The position numbers and the translations under genes were made by a program. A stretch of DNA of 34,220 bases, taken from the NCBI RefSeq assembly GCF_000255705.1, contig NZ_JH636446.1:209208-243427 (forward strand), in the 5' to 3' direction. Positions 14,836 through 23,461 of this stretch are shown here, in pieces. The notes beneath the pieces are model-generated. The model searched no databases, was not told the origin of the DNA, and saw only the letters and a program-made list of their open reading frames with translations. Position 1 is the first letter of the stretch, and each line of letters opens with the position of its first letter. The DNA comes from Zavarzinella formosa DSM 19928. GTDB lineage: Bacteria; Planctomycetota; Planctomycetia; Gemmatales; Gemmataceae.

Positions 14836-17508
14836 GGTCACGCCGTCCATGCGGAAGGCCGCTTCGTGCGGGCAAGCCGACACGCAGAAGGGTTCCTCTT
14901 CCGGTGTCGTGGTGTCCTGACACAAATCGCAATTTACGGCCACCCGCACATCGGCCGCCCGGCGTTCGCCGGAAACTTCGGTTGTCTTGGCCAGGGCGTT
15001 TGGCAACGTGAGCATCTGAATGCTCTCGTAAGGGCAGTTCTTTGAACACAGCCCGCAGCCGATGCAGTGGTTCTCCACGCGAATTTCAAGTGATTTCGCC
15101 CCGCGATGGATCGAGTCCACCGGGCAGCCATCCATGCAATACGGCGTCAGGCACGACCGGCATGAGGTGGCGACGAGGAACTTGCCGAACCGCGGGCCTT
15201 CCCGCAGCAACCGGCTGGTTTTCTCTTCTTTCGGGCCGGGATGGGAGTCGGCGCAGGCCTTGGTGCATTCGTCACAGCGGGTGCATCGTTCGAGATCGAG
15301 AACCAGCATTTTGCGGGCTTGGTAGAAGCCCTGGCCGAGCCATTCGCCCATCGCCCGCTGGCGGGTGGAATTCCCGTAATTGTCCTTCAGCAGTCGTTCG
15401 ATGTAGGTTGCCACCAGCGATTCTTTGATGTCCGGGTGTTCGCCCAGAAAATCCAAGAATCCCCCGCCGCGAATGCGGACAAGTTCCACGGTGTCCAATC
15501 CGGTCACGGTGGCCGAGCGAACGCGGGCGTCCGTCTTGTCAAGCCGGGCGATTAGCTTTTGCAACCCCAACTGACGATCTGGATCGGATTCAGAGATGAA
15601 TTGCTTCCGGACCCCTTCAAGCAGCGGCTCATAAAGCAGGGCGATTTCGCCGAAGTAATCATTCGCGGTCAGCCGGTTCAGGACGATCTCCTGCCCGAGC
15701 GGGTTTCGGCTCACTTTGATCGACCCATACCGCACGAAGTAAAAATCTCCCTTGTAATCCCGTTCACCGTACACTCCGACGCGATCTCCCTCTCGCAAGA
15801 CCACCTGGCCGGGTTCCACCTTCAACAACTCGCCGGTCTGCTCCAGTTTCTTTTGCAGTTTCACCTTTTGGTCCGGCGTGAGACCTTCGAAAAGTTTGCC
15901 ATTACGCAAACAATCCGCGATGGCCCGTTGGGAATAAATGGGCCGCAAAGCGCTCCGGCCCACCTCCGTGCGTTCCATCATGGTCAGCACGTTTCGGCGA
16001 ACCTCGTAAACAACGCCCGGCTTGGTCACCCGGATGGTCGCGTTGCGGGCGGTGTTTGTGAGACAGGCCATTTCCCCGAGGATCAACGCGGCGGGGGTGA
16101 CCGACGCCACGACCCGCTCGGCGGGGGCGCCGACCCGTTTGGCAAACAGCCGGCTGAGCAGACCGCCGGATTTTGTCTCGGTGGGCGGAGTGACTGACAC
16201 GTCAAATTCACCGGAGGCGAGCAGAAAAGCGGTTGCCCCAAACTCTCCCTGCCGGCACAGAACATCCCCCGCCCTGACTTCCCGCCGTCGCACGCCGCCT
16301 TCGTTCCATCGCAGGTAAGTGAGCGGGATGAGCGAGAACGGTTTGATCTTCTTGGACGCTCCGTCCTGTGGATCTTTGTAAGTGAACTCCACGTCCGGCA
16401 ATTCGGCGGCCGAGGGAAACTCGGCGGGGAGTTTCACGTCCGGGTCTTTGTAAACGGTCAGGCCGGGATGGTCGTGCCGGTAATCATCCGCGTCCGGCCG
16501 GAAGTTCGGGTGTTTCTTCCACGCCTGCTGTTCCAGTTCGGCGGCATCCGGCCAGCTTCCAAGCGGGTTCACCCGGCGATTGAGCGTGATCGCCCCGGTC
16601 GGGCAGGCGGTCATGCACTCGCCGCACTGAACGCAACCCGACTCGTTCATGGCGAGATCGAGGTCAAAGCTCACGCGGGTTTTGTAACCCTTGCCCGTGT
16701 GCCCGATGATCTTAAACGGCTTCACTTCGGAACAGGACCGCACGCAGCGGTCACACAAAATGCACTGGTCGTGATTGACTTGAAACGAGCGGGAATCGTA
16801 AGGCAGCACGGTCAATCCGGCCCGGCCGGTCAGCGAGTTGAACGGCGGCCGGGATTTCGGATGCAGGTTTTCATTGCGGGCCGGTCCCGCTTCCGACGGC
16901 CGGAAATTGAACCGTGTCCGGTCGGCTCCGGTGAAGCCGACTTGTTCCCGAAGTTCGTTCCGGTATCGGTTTTCCCGGTGATCTTCGGCGGGAAGGTGAT
17001 CGGCGGCGAGCAACTCGGCCAGCACCTTTGTGGCGTTCTTGACATTGTCAATGATCTTCGTGTCGTCCGGCGTCGGATTGTCCGGGCCGAGCCGGGTGGT
17101 GACGATCATCCCGTCCTGCACCAAGTGCTGACAGGCCGGAAAGAGTTTTGAGGAAGGCCGGCGTTCGTCCTTTTTCTTCAAGTGAACCGAACACATGCGA
17201 CAGACGGCCACCGGATGCAAATGCTCCTGATGGCACAACACGGGAATTCGTTCCCGCAATTCCTCGCGAGTGAACACTTGGGACGCGGCATCATAGATCG
17301 TTGTCGCTCGCGGAATCTTGTTGGACTCCGCGTCTCGAATGAAGTTCCCGAGGGCATCCCGCAGTGGCACGGCTTTCGGAACACGAACGACCCGGCCGTC
17401 GATGGTGACGGTCACTCGTTGCTCAAACTGGGAGCGGGTCGCCTCCTCGCGGCGGATGAGCTCGTCGTTGTCATCGCGGGCGAACGGTGATTCAATTTCA
17501 TCAGGCAT
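14803..17508 (-). CDS. Iron-sulfur electron-transfer protein with two cyclic-nucleotide-binding domains
   Basis: 901 residues. The N-terminus resembles NuoG/HoxU: a [2Fe-2S] set at Cys92, 103, 106, 126, then two [4Fe-4S] motifs (Cys249-259 and 292-302; CILCDRCVRSC, CVQCGECMTACP). The His-Cys3 cluster normally between them is missing: the matching segment AADHLPAEDHREN has no cysteine. Next come two cNMP-binding (CRP-like) beta-roll domains at ~400-530 and ~550-720 (VRAGDVLCRQGEFGATAFLL; VEPGQVVLREGDRVG, YFGEIALLYEP). From ~745 there is a four-cluster ferredoxin of DmsB/HybA type (CTRCDECTKAC, CRSCLTPYCMDGCP, CIGCGLCSKNCP, CDLCQ...CVSACP). No DNA-binding or molybdopterin domain is present. It probably wires electrons from the upstream NuoEF module while sensing a ligand. 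Its start overlaps the NuoEF stop by eight bases. Confidence 0.9.
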   Translation of the reverse strand: MPDEIESPFARDDNDELIRREEATRSQFEQRVTVTIDGRVVRVPKAVPLRDALGNFIRDAESNKIPRATTIYDAASQVFTREELRERIPVLCHQEHLHPVAVCRMCSVHLKKKDERRPSSKLFPACQHLVQDGMIVTTRLGPDNPTPDDTKIIDNVKNATKVLAELLAADHLPAEDHRENRYRNELREQVGFTGADRTRFNFRPSEAGPARNENLHPKSRPPFNSLTGRAGLTVLPYDSRSFQVNHDQCILCDRCVRSCSEVKPFKIIGHTGKGYKTRVSFDLDLAMNESGCVQCGECMTACPTGAITLNRRVNPLGSWPDAAELEQQAWKKHPNFRPDADDYRHDHPGLTVYKDPDVKLPAEFPSAAELPDVEFTYKDPQDGASKKIKPFSLIPLTYLRWNEGGVRRREVRAGDVLCRQGEFGATAFLLASGEFDVSVTPPTETKSGGLLSRLFAKRVGAPAERVVASVTPAALILGEMACLTNTARNATIRVTKPGVVYEVRRNVLTMMERTEVGRSALRPIYSQRAIADCLRNGKLFEGLTPDQKVKLQKKLEQTGELLKVEPGQVVLREGDRVGVYGERDYKGDFYFVRYGSIKVSRNPLGQEIVLNRLTANDYFGEIALLYEPLLEGVRKQFISESDPDRQLGLQKLIARLDKTDARVRSATVTGLDTVELVRIRGGGFLDFLGEHPDIKESLVATYIERLLKDNYGNSTRQRAMGEWLGQGFYQARKMLVLDLERCTRCDECTKACADSHPGPKEEKTSRLLREGPRFGKFLVATSCRSCLTPYCMDGCPVDSIHRGAKSLEIRVENHCIGCGLCSKNCPYESIQMLTLPNALAKTTEVSGERRAADVRVAVNCDLCQDTTTPEEEPFCVSACPHEAAFRMDGVTLLNKVAPAEE

Positions 17509-19534
17509 TGCGTTGCTCCCGGTTGGCGGCGAGGTCCTGCGGGAAAAAGTTCATCACGGAAGTCAGCGGGGCGGCCGCCGACGGGCCGAGGGCGCAGATG
17601 GACGTGTTTTTGATTGTCGTGCAAAGCTCGCCGAAATGGGAGTTCAATTGTTCCACAAAGACCGGGGGCATGGCCGTTTCCCCGGCGGGCGTTTTGTCCC
17701 GGCGGCGTAACAAATCCGTGCCGATCTCCACCAATTTTTGCGTTCCAATCCGGCAGGGGACGCATTTGCCACACGATTCGTTGCGAAAAAATTCGTTGCA
17801 ATTGCGGGCTTCCGCAAGCATGTCCCGCGTGTCATCGTACACGACCAGTCCGGCGCCGAGCATTGGCTCGATTCGCACGCCGATCAATCCGGCCGCCGGC
17901 CCGCGGAAGAAATTCAAGTCGAGGGGCCAGGCTCCGATATCCACAAACGGAGCATCCTGACCGTCCTTCATCAAGTGTTCGGTCGCGAAGGCGGTGGCCA
18001 TCTGATCCATCGCAGGGTTCTTGCCGGTAACGGCTTTTTTCAGCCGGTCGGCAACGCCCGGCCGCACCGGAAGGCGGGCGGGCATGAACCCGGCTGACGG
18101 TCCCGAGGTGGCGATGGCCTTGAGCGTCCGGCCCGGCCGCATCCCCCCGGCAAGTTCAATAAGTTTGCCAAGCGGTTCGCCAATTTCCACTTCAAACACG
18201 CCGGGATGTTGCAGGTCGCCGCAGACGGAAAACAAGCGACGACCTTTGCCGCCATTCTGGCCAAATCCGGCATACCACTGGCCGCCGTTGAGCATGATGC
18301 TCGGAACCCATGCGAACGTTTCGACGTTGTTCAGGAGTGTCGGCTTGTCAAAGAGGCCGTTGGTCTGCAATTCCGGCGGTTTGTTCCGGGGCTGGCCTCG
18401 CTTGGATTCCATCGCCTCAATGAGGGCGCTTTGTTCGCCAAGGACGTAACCGCCGGGGCTGGTGAAAACCTCCAATCGGGGGAATGGCCGATTGATGAGT
18501 TGGAAGGTTTTGTTGAGTTCGGTTTTGGCCGTCTCAATCTCCTTTTGCACCGCCTCGATTTGTTCGTGATACTCGTGTCGGATGAACACGAAGCCTGCCG
18601 AGGCTCCGGTCAAGAGCACGCCGAGCAGCACGCCCTCGACAACGAGGTGCGGCATCTTCACCAGCAATTCACGGTCTTTGAACGTGCCGGGTTCGCTCTC
18701 GTCGCCGTTGACGACAACGTATTTCTCATCCCCGGCGGCGATCCACACATCCCGCCATTTGTTGAACGCCGGGGTTCCGGCTCCCCCCATGCCGAGCAGG
18801 TTGGAGAGTTTTAATTCCCACAGGAAGGGATGGCGTTCTTGAATGGCCTTTTCACTAGTCCCCTCGACCGTCGGCCGCGGCACGGGAAGCGGATGCTTGT
18901 CCAGAAACTTCCGTGTGGCGGCGTAGCGAAGCAACTCCGGGTTGCGGCCGTAAACATCGATCAGCCAGTCTTTGGGCGAGGCTTTGTTCGGATCGCACGG
19001 ATGATACGACACATCCGGCGTGAGGTCCGGCAGGCTGTAATCATCGCCGTAAACACGTGAAAGTGTTTCATCGGGCGTCACTGTCGGCAGCCCGGCCAGG
19101 ATTTGGGAAAGTTCGCTGACTAGTGTTTTCAGGGGGAGGCCGGCATACACTCGCTCATGATGTTCCTCTTCTTTGTGGGCATGCTTGGGGTCATGCTTGG
19201 AGACGATGCAGGCCGGCGCGCGGTCGCAACGGCCAAGACAGGAAACACCATCGACCGTCACGGTCGTTGAGGTCATCGCCGCCACGTTCTTGAGTTCCCG
19301 ACGCAACTTGTCCGTTAGGACCGGCGCCCCCGCCAGATGGCAGGCCATGTCCCGACAGACCTTCACTTCCAAGGTGGGGGGCGGGTTCCACTCGTTGCGA
19401 TAGTGCGGGTAAAAACTGACGACTTCCTGAATGCGATACAGAGGCACCCCGAGTTCGCCCGCGAGGCGGTGGAGTTCCGCGTCCGGCAGGAAGCCGAAGC
19501 GCTCTTGGATCTTGTTCAAACCGGGCACGATCAT
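17501..19534 (-). CDS. NuoE-NuoF fusion: NADH-oxidising flavin/iron-sulfur subunit
   Basis: 677 residues. Residues ~1-150 are a NuoE-like thioredoxin-fold [2Fe-2S] domain (Cys60, 65, 99, 103; VKVCRDMACHLAG, VSCLGRCDRAPAC). After a linker, the NuoF part shows LLGMGGAGTPAFNKW (FMN/NAD glycine loop), VVNGDESEPGTFKDRELL, and the [4Fe-4S] set ESCGKCVPCRIGT plus the later SICALG cysteine. It should oxidise NADH (or reduce NAD+) via FMN and pass electrons to iron-sulfur proteins, as in complex I and NAD-linked hydrogenases and formate dehydrogenases. No other complex I subunits are in the window. The start at 19534 overlaps the decaheme stop as ATGA, showing translational coupling; an upstream in-frame extension would run antisense through the cytochrome tail and is rejected. 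Confidence 0.93.
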   Translation of the reverse strand: MIVPGLNKIQERFGFLPDAELHRLAGELGVPLYRIQEVVSFYPHYRNEWNPPPTLEVKVCRDMACHLAGAPVLTDKLRRELKNVAAMTSTTVTVDGVSCLGRCDRAPACIVSKHDPKHAHKEEEHHERVYAGLPLKTLVSELSQILAGLPTVTPDETLSRVYGDDYSLPDLTPDVSYHPCDPNKASPKDWLIDVYGRNPELLRYAATRKFLDKHPLPVPRPTVEGTSEKAIQERHPFLWELKLSNLLGMGGAGTPAFNKWRDVWIAAGDEKYVVVNGDESEPGTFKDRELLVKMPHLVVEGVLLGVLLTGASAGFVFIRHEYHEQIEAVQKEIETAKTELNKTFQLINRPFPRLEVFTSPGGYVLGEQSALIEAMESKRGQPRNKPPELQTNGLFDKPTLLNNVETFAWVPSIMLNGGQWYAGFGQNGGKGRRLFSVCGDLQHPGVFEVEIGEPLGKLIELAGGMRPGRTLKAIATSGPSAGFMPARLPVRPGVADRLKKAVTGKNPAMDQMATAFATEHLMKDGQDAPFVDIGAWPLDLNFFRGPAAGLIGVRIEPMLGAGLVVYDDTRDMLAEARNCNEFFRNESCGKCVPCRIGTQKLVEIGTDLLRRRDKTPAGETAMPPVFVEQLNSHFGELCTTIKNTSICALGPSAAAPLTSVMNFFPQDLAANREQRNA

Positions 19535-21105
19535 CGCGGCGTGTCCTTCGGAGTTCCACGGAGCAGGTCTTCGATGGTCAGCCTCCGGCCGACGGGCGGG
19601 GTTCGGAAGGGCGAACCGGGGCCGTGCAACGGATGTTCCCCGTTGTGATACGTATGGCAATCGACGCAGCCGTACCGTGCCCCGCCGAGCGGTTGCCCTT
19701 GGGTCGTTTTGCCTGTCGGGGCGTGACAGGTCCGGCAATTGTCAATGCCGGGAAGGCCCGCCGGTTCCAGTTCGTCCTTCGCCAGCAGTTCACCAGAAAG
19801 GGGCTTGAACTTCTCTCCGTGACAACCGGCGCAATCCATCATGCGGTGTTTCGAGTGGTTGAACCGGCTGGCGGTCAGCCAGACGGGGTGGACATCGGTT
19901 TTTTTCAGGGTCAACACCTCGCCGGGTTCGGCGAGATGGCACTTCTGGCAATATCTGGCCCCGGCGTAAGAACCTTGCGGATTGGTCGCGGGGCCGGCGA
20001 AGAGTTCCTTCATGGTCTCGGCCGTCAGCCGATCCACCTCGGCTTGCACACTCTGGGCCACGCGAGGAATCGGAGGATCAAGTCGCTGGCCGGGCGGGTG
20101 TTCCAATGTCAGCGATTTCGGTTGCGGGGCCGTCAGTTGACTGAGGAACTTTTGATGAAGTTCTTCCTTCAACTGCTCCGCTGTCGCCTTGTGCGTGACC
20201 CTGAACGGCGTGAGTTTGGCGTTCACCTGCGTCGCCTTTTCTCCGATGCCCAGATCATGACAGGCCGCGCAATGCTTGTCGTGGGAGATTGGCAGAAACA
20301 CCTGTCCTGATTGGCGGGGCGGGGTCAACGCGGATGTTCCGCTCGAATCGAGTTCATGGCAGGCAGTGCAATCAAGGGTAATCATTCCCGTCTTGTCTGC
20401 GAACCGCTGATAAGAGGCCCGCATGCCCGGGGCGAGGTCATCCAACTTCCATTTGGTTGTTTGCCCCGGCGTCATGTGGACGGCATGGCTGAACTTGAGA
20501 CTTCGGACCTCTTCGGGCTTTTTCTCCAACACCCGGAAGTTTGGATGTTCCCCGGAACCGGGACCGAACCGTTGAATATCGCCGTTTACGCCCAACTCGC
20601 CATGCCGGTAATCCTTCAGATTGGCGTGGCATTGGGTGCAAGCCGAGTCGGAAGGTTTGGAGAGGGCGAAATCGGCCCCCTGATGATCTTTGTGGCAGAG
20701 AGTGCAATCCTCCGCGTTCAGGTTGTTCCAGTTGGTTTTGGCCGGTTGATGGGGCGAGTACACCTTCACATCATTCGCGGGTCCGGCGTGGCAGGTTTCA
20801 CAACGGAAGGTGTTCCAACGCTCCCGTGTCTCAAACAACCCGGCGTTCTCGCCCTTGAACGGCACATGGCACGCATCGCATTGATCGGCCCACGGAGCAT
20901 GGGCACGGCTGATCGTTCCGTGTGTGCAAACCTTGTCCCGGCGTTCGCGGGAGGTGGCCGCCACCGCAACCCAACCGAGCGACAGCATGAGGAAGAGAAT
21001 GCTCAGCCGTACTTTCGCCGAACCAATGGGGGTGCCCCGGAGGAAATACCGCCGGTTCTTCCCGAAGGGTCGGGCGCGTTCGCGATTCTGGGACGATTCG
21101 GCCAT
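19531..21105 (-). CDS. Decaheme cytochrome c
   Basis: 524 residues. A basic N-terminus is followed by one hydrophobic helix (LSILFLMLSLGWVAVAATS), so it is exported and probably anchored. There are ten CxxCH heme sites: CDACH, CETCH, CTLCH, CTQCH, CTACH, CAACH, CQKCH, CAGCH, CRTCH and CVDCH, many preceded by (F/S)H(S/A)xH-type distal His ligands (KFSHAVHM, PISHDKHC, RFNHSKHR), a class III / c3-family style. The unusually long heme-free segment around residues 280-365 separates hemes 6 and 7. It begins nine bases after the cytochrome b stop and overlaps the NuoEF start by four bases, so it is a core part of this operon and probably the periplasmic electron partner. Confidence 0.92.
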   Translation of the reverse strand: MAESSQNRERARPFGKNRRYFLRGTPIGSAKVRLSILFLMLSLGWVAVAATSRERRDKVCTHGTISRAHAPWADQCDACHVPFKGENAGLFETRERWNTFRCETCHAGPANDVKVYSPHQPAKTNWNNLNAEDCTLCHKDHQGADFALSKPSDSACTQCHANLKDYRHGELGVNGDIQRFGPGSGEHPNFRVLEKKPEEVRSLKFSHAVHMTPGQTTKWKLDDLAPGMRASYQRFADKTGMITLDCTACHELDSSGTSALTPPRQSGQVFLPISHDKHCAACHDLGIGEKATQVNAKLTPFRVTHKATAEQLKEELHQKFLSQLTAPQPKSLTLEHPPGQRLDPPIPRVAQSVQAEVDRLTAETMKELFAGPATNPQGSYAGARYCQKCHLAEPGEVLTLKKTDVHPVWLTASRFNHSKHRMMDCAGCHGEKFKPLSGELLAKDELEPAGLPGIDNCRTCHAPTGKTTQGQPLGGARYGCVDCHTYHNGEHPLHGPGSPFRTPPVGRRLTIEDLLRGTPKDTPR

Positions 21106-21114
21106 GTCAGTGCT

Positions 21115-21942
21115 TCACCAATATTTCAGGGCGGTGACAATGTGAAACACAAGAACCACGCACAAAGCCACGGAAAGGGGGACATGCACGCAAAACCAAT
21201 TGTGCAGCCAGCCATGAATGCGGGCCTGTCGGTCGTATCGGCGGCGGTCGTCGCACATCGTCTTCAACCGGGCGATCTCGCCGGGATTGGCGACAAATTG
21301 CCGTGCCAGTTGGATAAATAGTTGCTCGGACTCCCGTTGGGAGATGAACCGCGACCGGCTTTTGTTCCCGGCCTGCAAATAATTCATCAGATCCACGTCA
21401 AGCAAAGACGTCGTGTCAGGATCACCGGCCGGAAGCCGGTCCCGCATGGTGATGGCCTCCGATTGATGAAATGCCATCACGGCGTCCGACTGTCCTTCGA
21501 TGGTTTCATTGGGAAACTCATTCAAAAGCACCTGCGGCAACACCTGTTGCAGGGCCAGTCCCCAGATGCCGCTGGCAATCACTCCGATGAAAAGAACCAT
21601 CAAGACGGTGGTGAGCGGGCCGCCCCAATGGTAGCCGCTGTGCATCACACCGACCGGCCCGACAGCCAGCCCGATCCAGATATGCCACCGCATCCAGACG
21701 CGTGTTTTGCCAAGTTTGAATCGGCGAAACTTTTTACGAGGCCAGATCAGCATCTCAAAGGCGATCATCGCCGCTCCGACGATGCCCAGCAACAATCCCA
21801 AGGGAGCGGAACTGACGGGCCACGGAACAATGCCCAGCGAAGCCAACGGATGCCAGAGCAGCGCGGGCAGGCCGAAACAGGCAACAAGAAATCCCAGATG
21901 GCCCAGGCGTTGCCGGGCGGTCGGGTATCCGCCAAGGAGCAA
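21115..21942 (-). CDS. Membrane b-type cytochrome-like protein (cytochrome b561 / ferric-reductase-like)
   Basis: 275 residues with about five hydrophobic helices: GFLVACFGLPALLW, LGLLLGIVGAAMIAFEML, WHIWIGLAVGPVGVMHSGYH, LTTVLMVLFIGVIASGIWGL, then a ~100-residue soluble stretch, and a last helix HVPLSVALCVVLVFHIVTAL. Paired His residues within helices 3 and 5 (WH...MH, HV...FH) fit two b-hemes, as in cytochrome b/b561-type quinol- or ferredoxin-linked proteins. It could link the membrane quinone pool to the decaheme cytochrome. The only start after the upstream stop is TTG 21942, with a well-placed GGAAGAG (21947-21953). It is the first gene of the operon, behind a near-consensus promoter. 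Confidence 0.8.
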   Translation of the reverse strand: MLLGGYPTARQRLGHLGFLVACFGLPALLWHPLASLGIVPWPVSSAPLGLLLGIVGAAMIAFEMLIWPRKKFRRFKLGKTRVWMRWHIWIGLAVGPVGVMHSGYHWGGPLTTVLMVLFIGVIASGIWGLALQQVLPQVLLNEFPNETIEGQSDAVMAFHQSEAITMRDRLPAGDPDTTSLLDVDLMNYLQAGNKSRSRFISQRESEQLFIQLARQFVANPGEIARLKTMCDDRRRYDRQARIHGWLHNWFCVHVPLSVALCVVLVFHIVTALKYW

Positions 21943-21969
21943 AGGTCTCTTCCGGCTTGGGTGATGGAT

Positions 21970-22005
21970 GGGGAGAGTATATCACTCCCCGCAATATATT
22001 GTCAA
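21970..22005 (-). promoter_or_regulatory. Sigma-70-type promoter with an operator-like palindrome over the -10 box
   Basis: On the minus strand TTGACA (22005-22000) is followed after 18 bases by TATACT (21981-21976), 6/6 and 5/6 matches to consensus. Transcription would start near 21969, about 27 bases before the TTG start of the cytochrome b gene. The -10 box is enclosed by an inverted repeat with six-base arms, GGGGAG at 21970-21975 and CTCCCC at 21985-21990, nine bases apart, a likely binding site for a dimeric regulator. Confidence 0.7.
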
Positions 22006-22068
22006 TAATCGGGTTACGGAGAGCTTGTGAAAAATCGTCCGTCAAGGGTGAAAGCTCCGTCGGTCCGC
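21990..22068. other. Gap between the operon promoter and the IS1182-like remnant
   Basis: Apart from the -35 box at 22000-22005 I see no gene or repeat. It may contain the lost end of the insertion element. Confidence 0.4.
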
Positions 22069-22565
22069 GCCAAGTTGAGGAGAACGCCCGTTGTTCCCGG
22101 AAATTTTGCCCTGACCCAACCCGCCGGTCGTCTTCGACATGCCAGCCGCCATCAAGCCGAGATGCGGATCGAGTCTCTCGACCAAATGTGTCTCCCAGCA
22201 TCGGGTCTGCGATGCCTGGAATTCGCCAGGGGTTTGACCTGACAGAGTAGTCAGGGTAGATCGAAGCACTGCCCAGCCGGGCGGGCACCCCGGTCTTCGA
22301 TCCGCATCTGCTGTCGGCGCTCGGGTGCATGCCACGATCAAGAGGATCAGCTCAAGCCGATGACTGGAGGAACTGATTCAACGCCAATTGGCGTATCGTT
22401 GGCTGGCTGACGGTTTGGAGATCAATTGTCGCACGCTGGCGGGGTTTCGGACAGGCCACGGTGAGTTCCTGAGCCAGTTGCTGACGCAGACGGTGGCGAC
22501 TCTGACGCACGCGGGCGTGGTGTCGCTGAACCGGATGGCCCAGGACGGCCTGCGGGCATGGCATT
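22069..22565 (+). pseudogene. IS1182-like transposase remnant (N-terminal part)
   Basis: Pieces of one transposase appear in successive frames: KLRRTPVVPGNFALTQPAGR and HQAEMRIESLDQM (22069 onward), RGLDL-type text as RQGFDLTE (about 22250), AGTPVFDPHLLSAL (22277-22325), then ATIKRISSSR (22331), a TGA at 22361, and LEELIQRQLAYRWLADG...LAGFRTGHGEFLSQLL...VVSLNRMAQDGLRA. These match, from memory, the IS1182 pattern (RAGxPxFDPxxLLALWLYATIxGISSAR...AYRWLCGGVxVNYHTLADFR...VAQDGxR). Several stops and frameshifts and loss of everything after the AQDG box, including most of the DDE catalytic core, make it dead. Confidence 0.7.
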
Positions 22566-22682
22566 TACTTTGTGTTGGATTCAGATTTGGGGCCTGTAAT
22601 TTCTTTTGTGTCGGGGGAGTTGGGAACGGCAATTGCAGTCATCGGCCGGTCACCGCAGGCATCCGGCCTTCAAACATCACGG

Positions 22683-23416
22683 CGAAGTGGAATAGCGTCA
22701 TCACCCTGGCCGTGCCGTTGCGGACGTATTCATGCGGCAACCGGGCCGGTTCGCCTTCCGGCTCTCAACTGGCGCCGTCGTGCGGCCTGGCCGGGAAAGG
22801 TCCGGCCTGATCGGCGCACCAGAGCGGAAGTCCCAAGGATTCCCCGAGGGTGCAGACGTCTTCGATCAGTTTTTTTCCGGCGAGGCGTCAGGATCGGTCA
22901 CCGTCACCCGCCCGGTCTTCCGGCGTCGGACGGCCCGGCGGGTCGGACGCTAGGCGAGGGTGCGTTGAAACGAATAACCGCGTTGTGAAGGGCTTGCCAG
23001 ATGGTAAACGTCGAAACGTTCGGCAGGCCGTCAGCTGCGGCCCTCAAGGCATCCCGCAGCAAGGTCAGCAACCACGCGGCCGTTCCGTCTTTTTCCGGGG
23101 TCGGGACTCGGGAAACTTCCCGCAGGATTCGTTTTTGGTCCGCGGCGGAATAAGCCTTGGGCTGGCCGCCGCCCTGACGCGGTTCAAGGGCTTCCAAGTC
23201 TTCGTGGTTGAACCGGGACACCAGCCGGGAAACCGTGTCGCCGCTGCGACGTCCGGCCTCGCGGGCGGCCTGTTGGTAATCGAGACCGCGGTCAGCCCCC
23301 AACAGGGCGACAGCCCGCGCGACCAAGGGGGCGGTCCGGGACCGGCTCAGGGACAACAACTCGTGCCGTTCGTCGTCGGTCGGCGGACGAAGCGGATCCT
23401 TCCGGCGGCGGGACAT
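22683..23416 (-). pseudogene. IS630-like transposase remnant
   Basis: The N-terminal part from ATG 23416 is open: MSRRRKDPLRPPTDDERHEL, then a helix-turn-helix region (YQQAAREAGRRSGDTVSRLV) and RQGGGQPKAYSAADQKRILR. Near 22970 the homology shifts frame to FQRTLA*RPTRRAVRRRKTG, with a TAG at 22950-22952, and continues as RVTVTDPDASPEK. A second shift at the seven-T run 22870-22876 leads to LIEDVCTLGESLGLPLWCADQAGPF, which holds the middle catalytic Asp (CADQAGPF), and then GAS-TGA-EPEGEPARLPHEYV, where TGA (22765-22767) stands for the usual Trp. It ends at about 22683 before the last catalytic residue. Terminal inverted repeats were not identified. Confidence 0.75.
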
Positions 23417-23461
23417 GGCTTGGCTCCGGGTCACTGGAGAAAGCCCATGTGCGGAGCCGAA

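Noticed and set aside
19535-19738. N-terminal extension of the NuoEF frame
   Set aside because: It overlaps the decaheme gene tail out of frame and encodes no NuoE-like sequence; the ATGA junction at 19534 is the better start.
20311-21321. Plus-strand open frame (336 codons) across the decaheme and cytochrome b genes
   Set aside because: Antisense to ten-heme coding sequence; no hydrophobic or domain pattern of its own.
21957-22250. 97-codon plus-strand frame as an independent gene
   Set aside because: It crosses the operon promoter and merges into the IS1182-like remnant, where other frames carry the transposase text.
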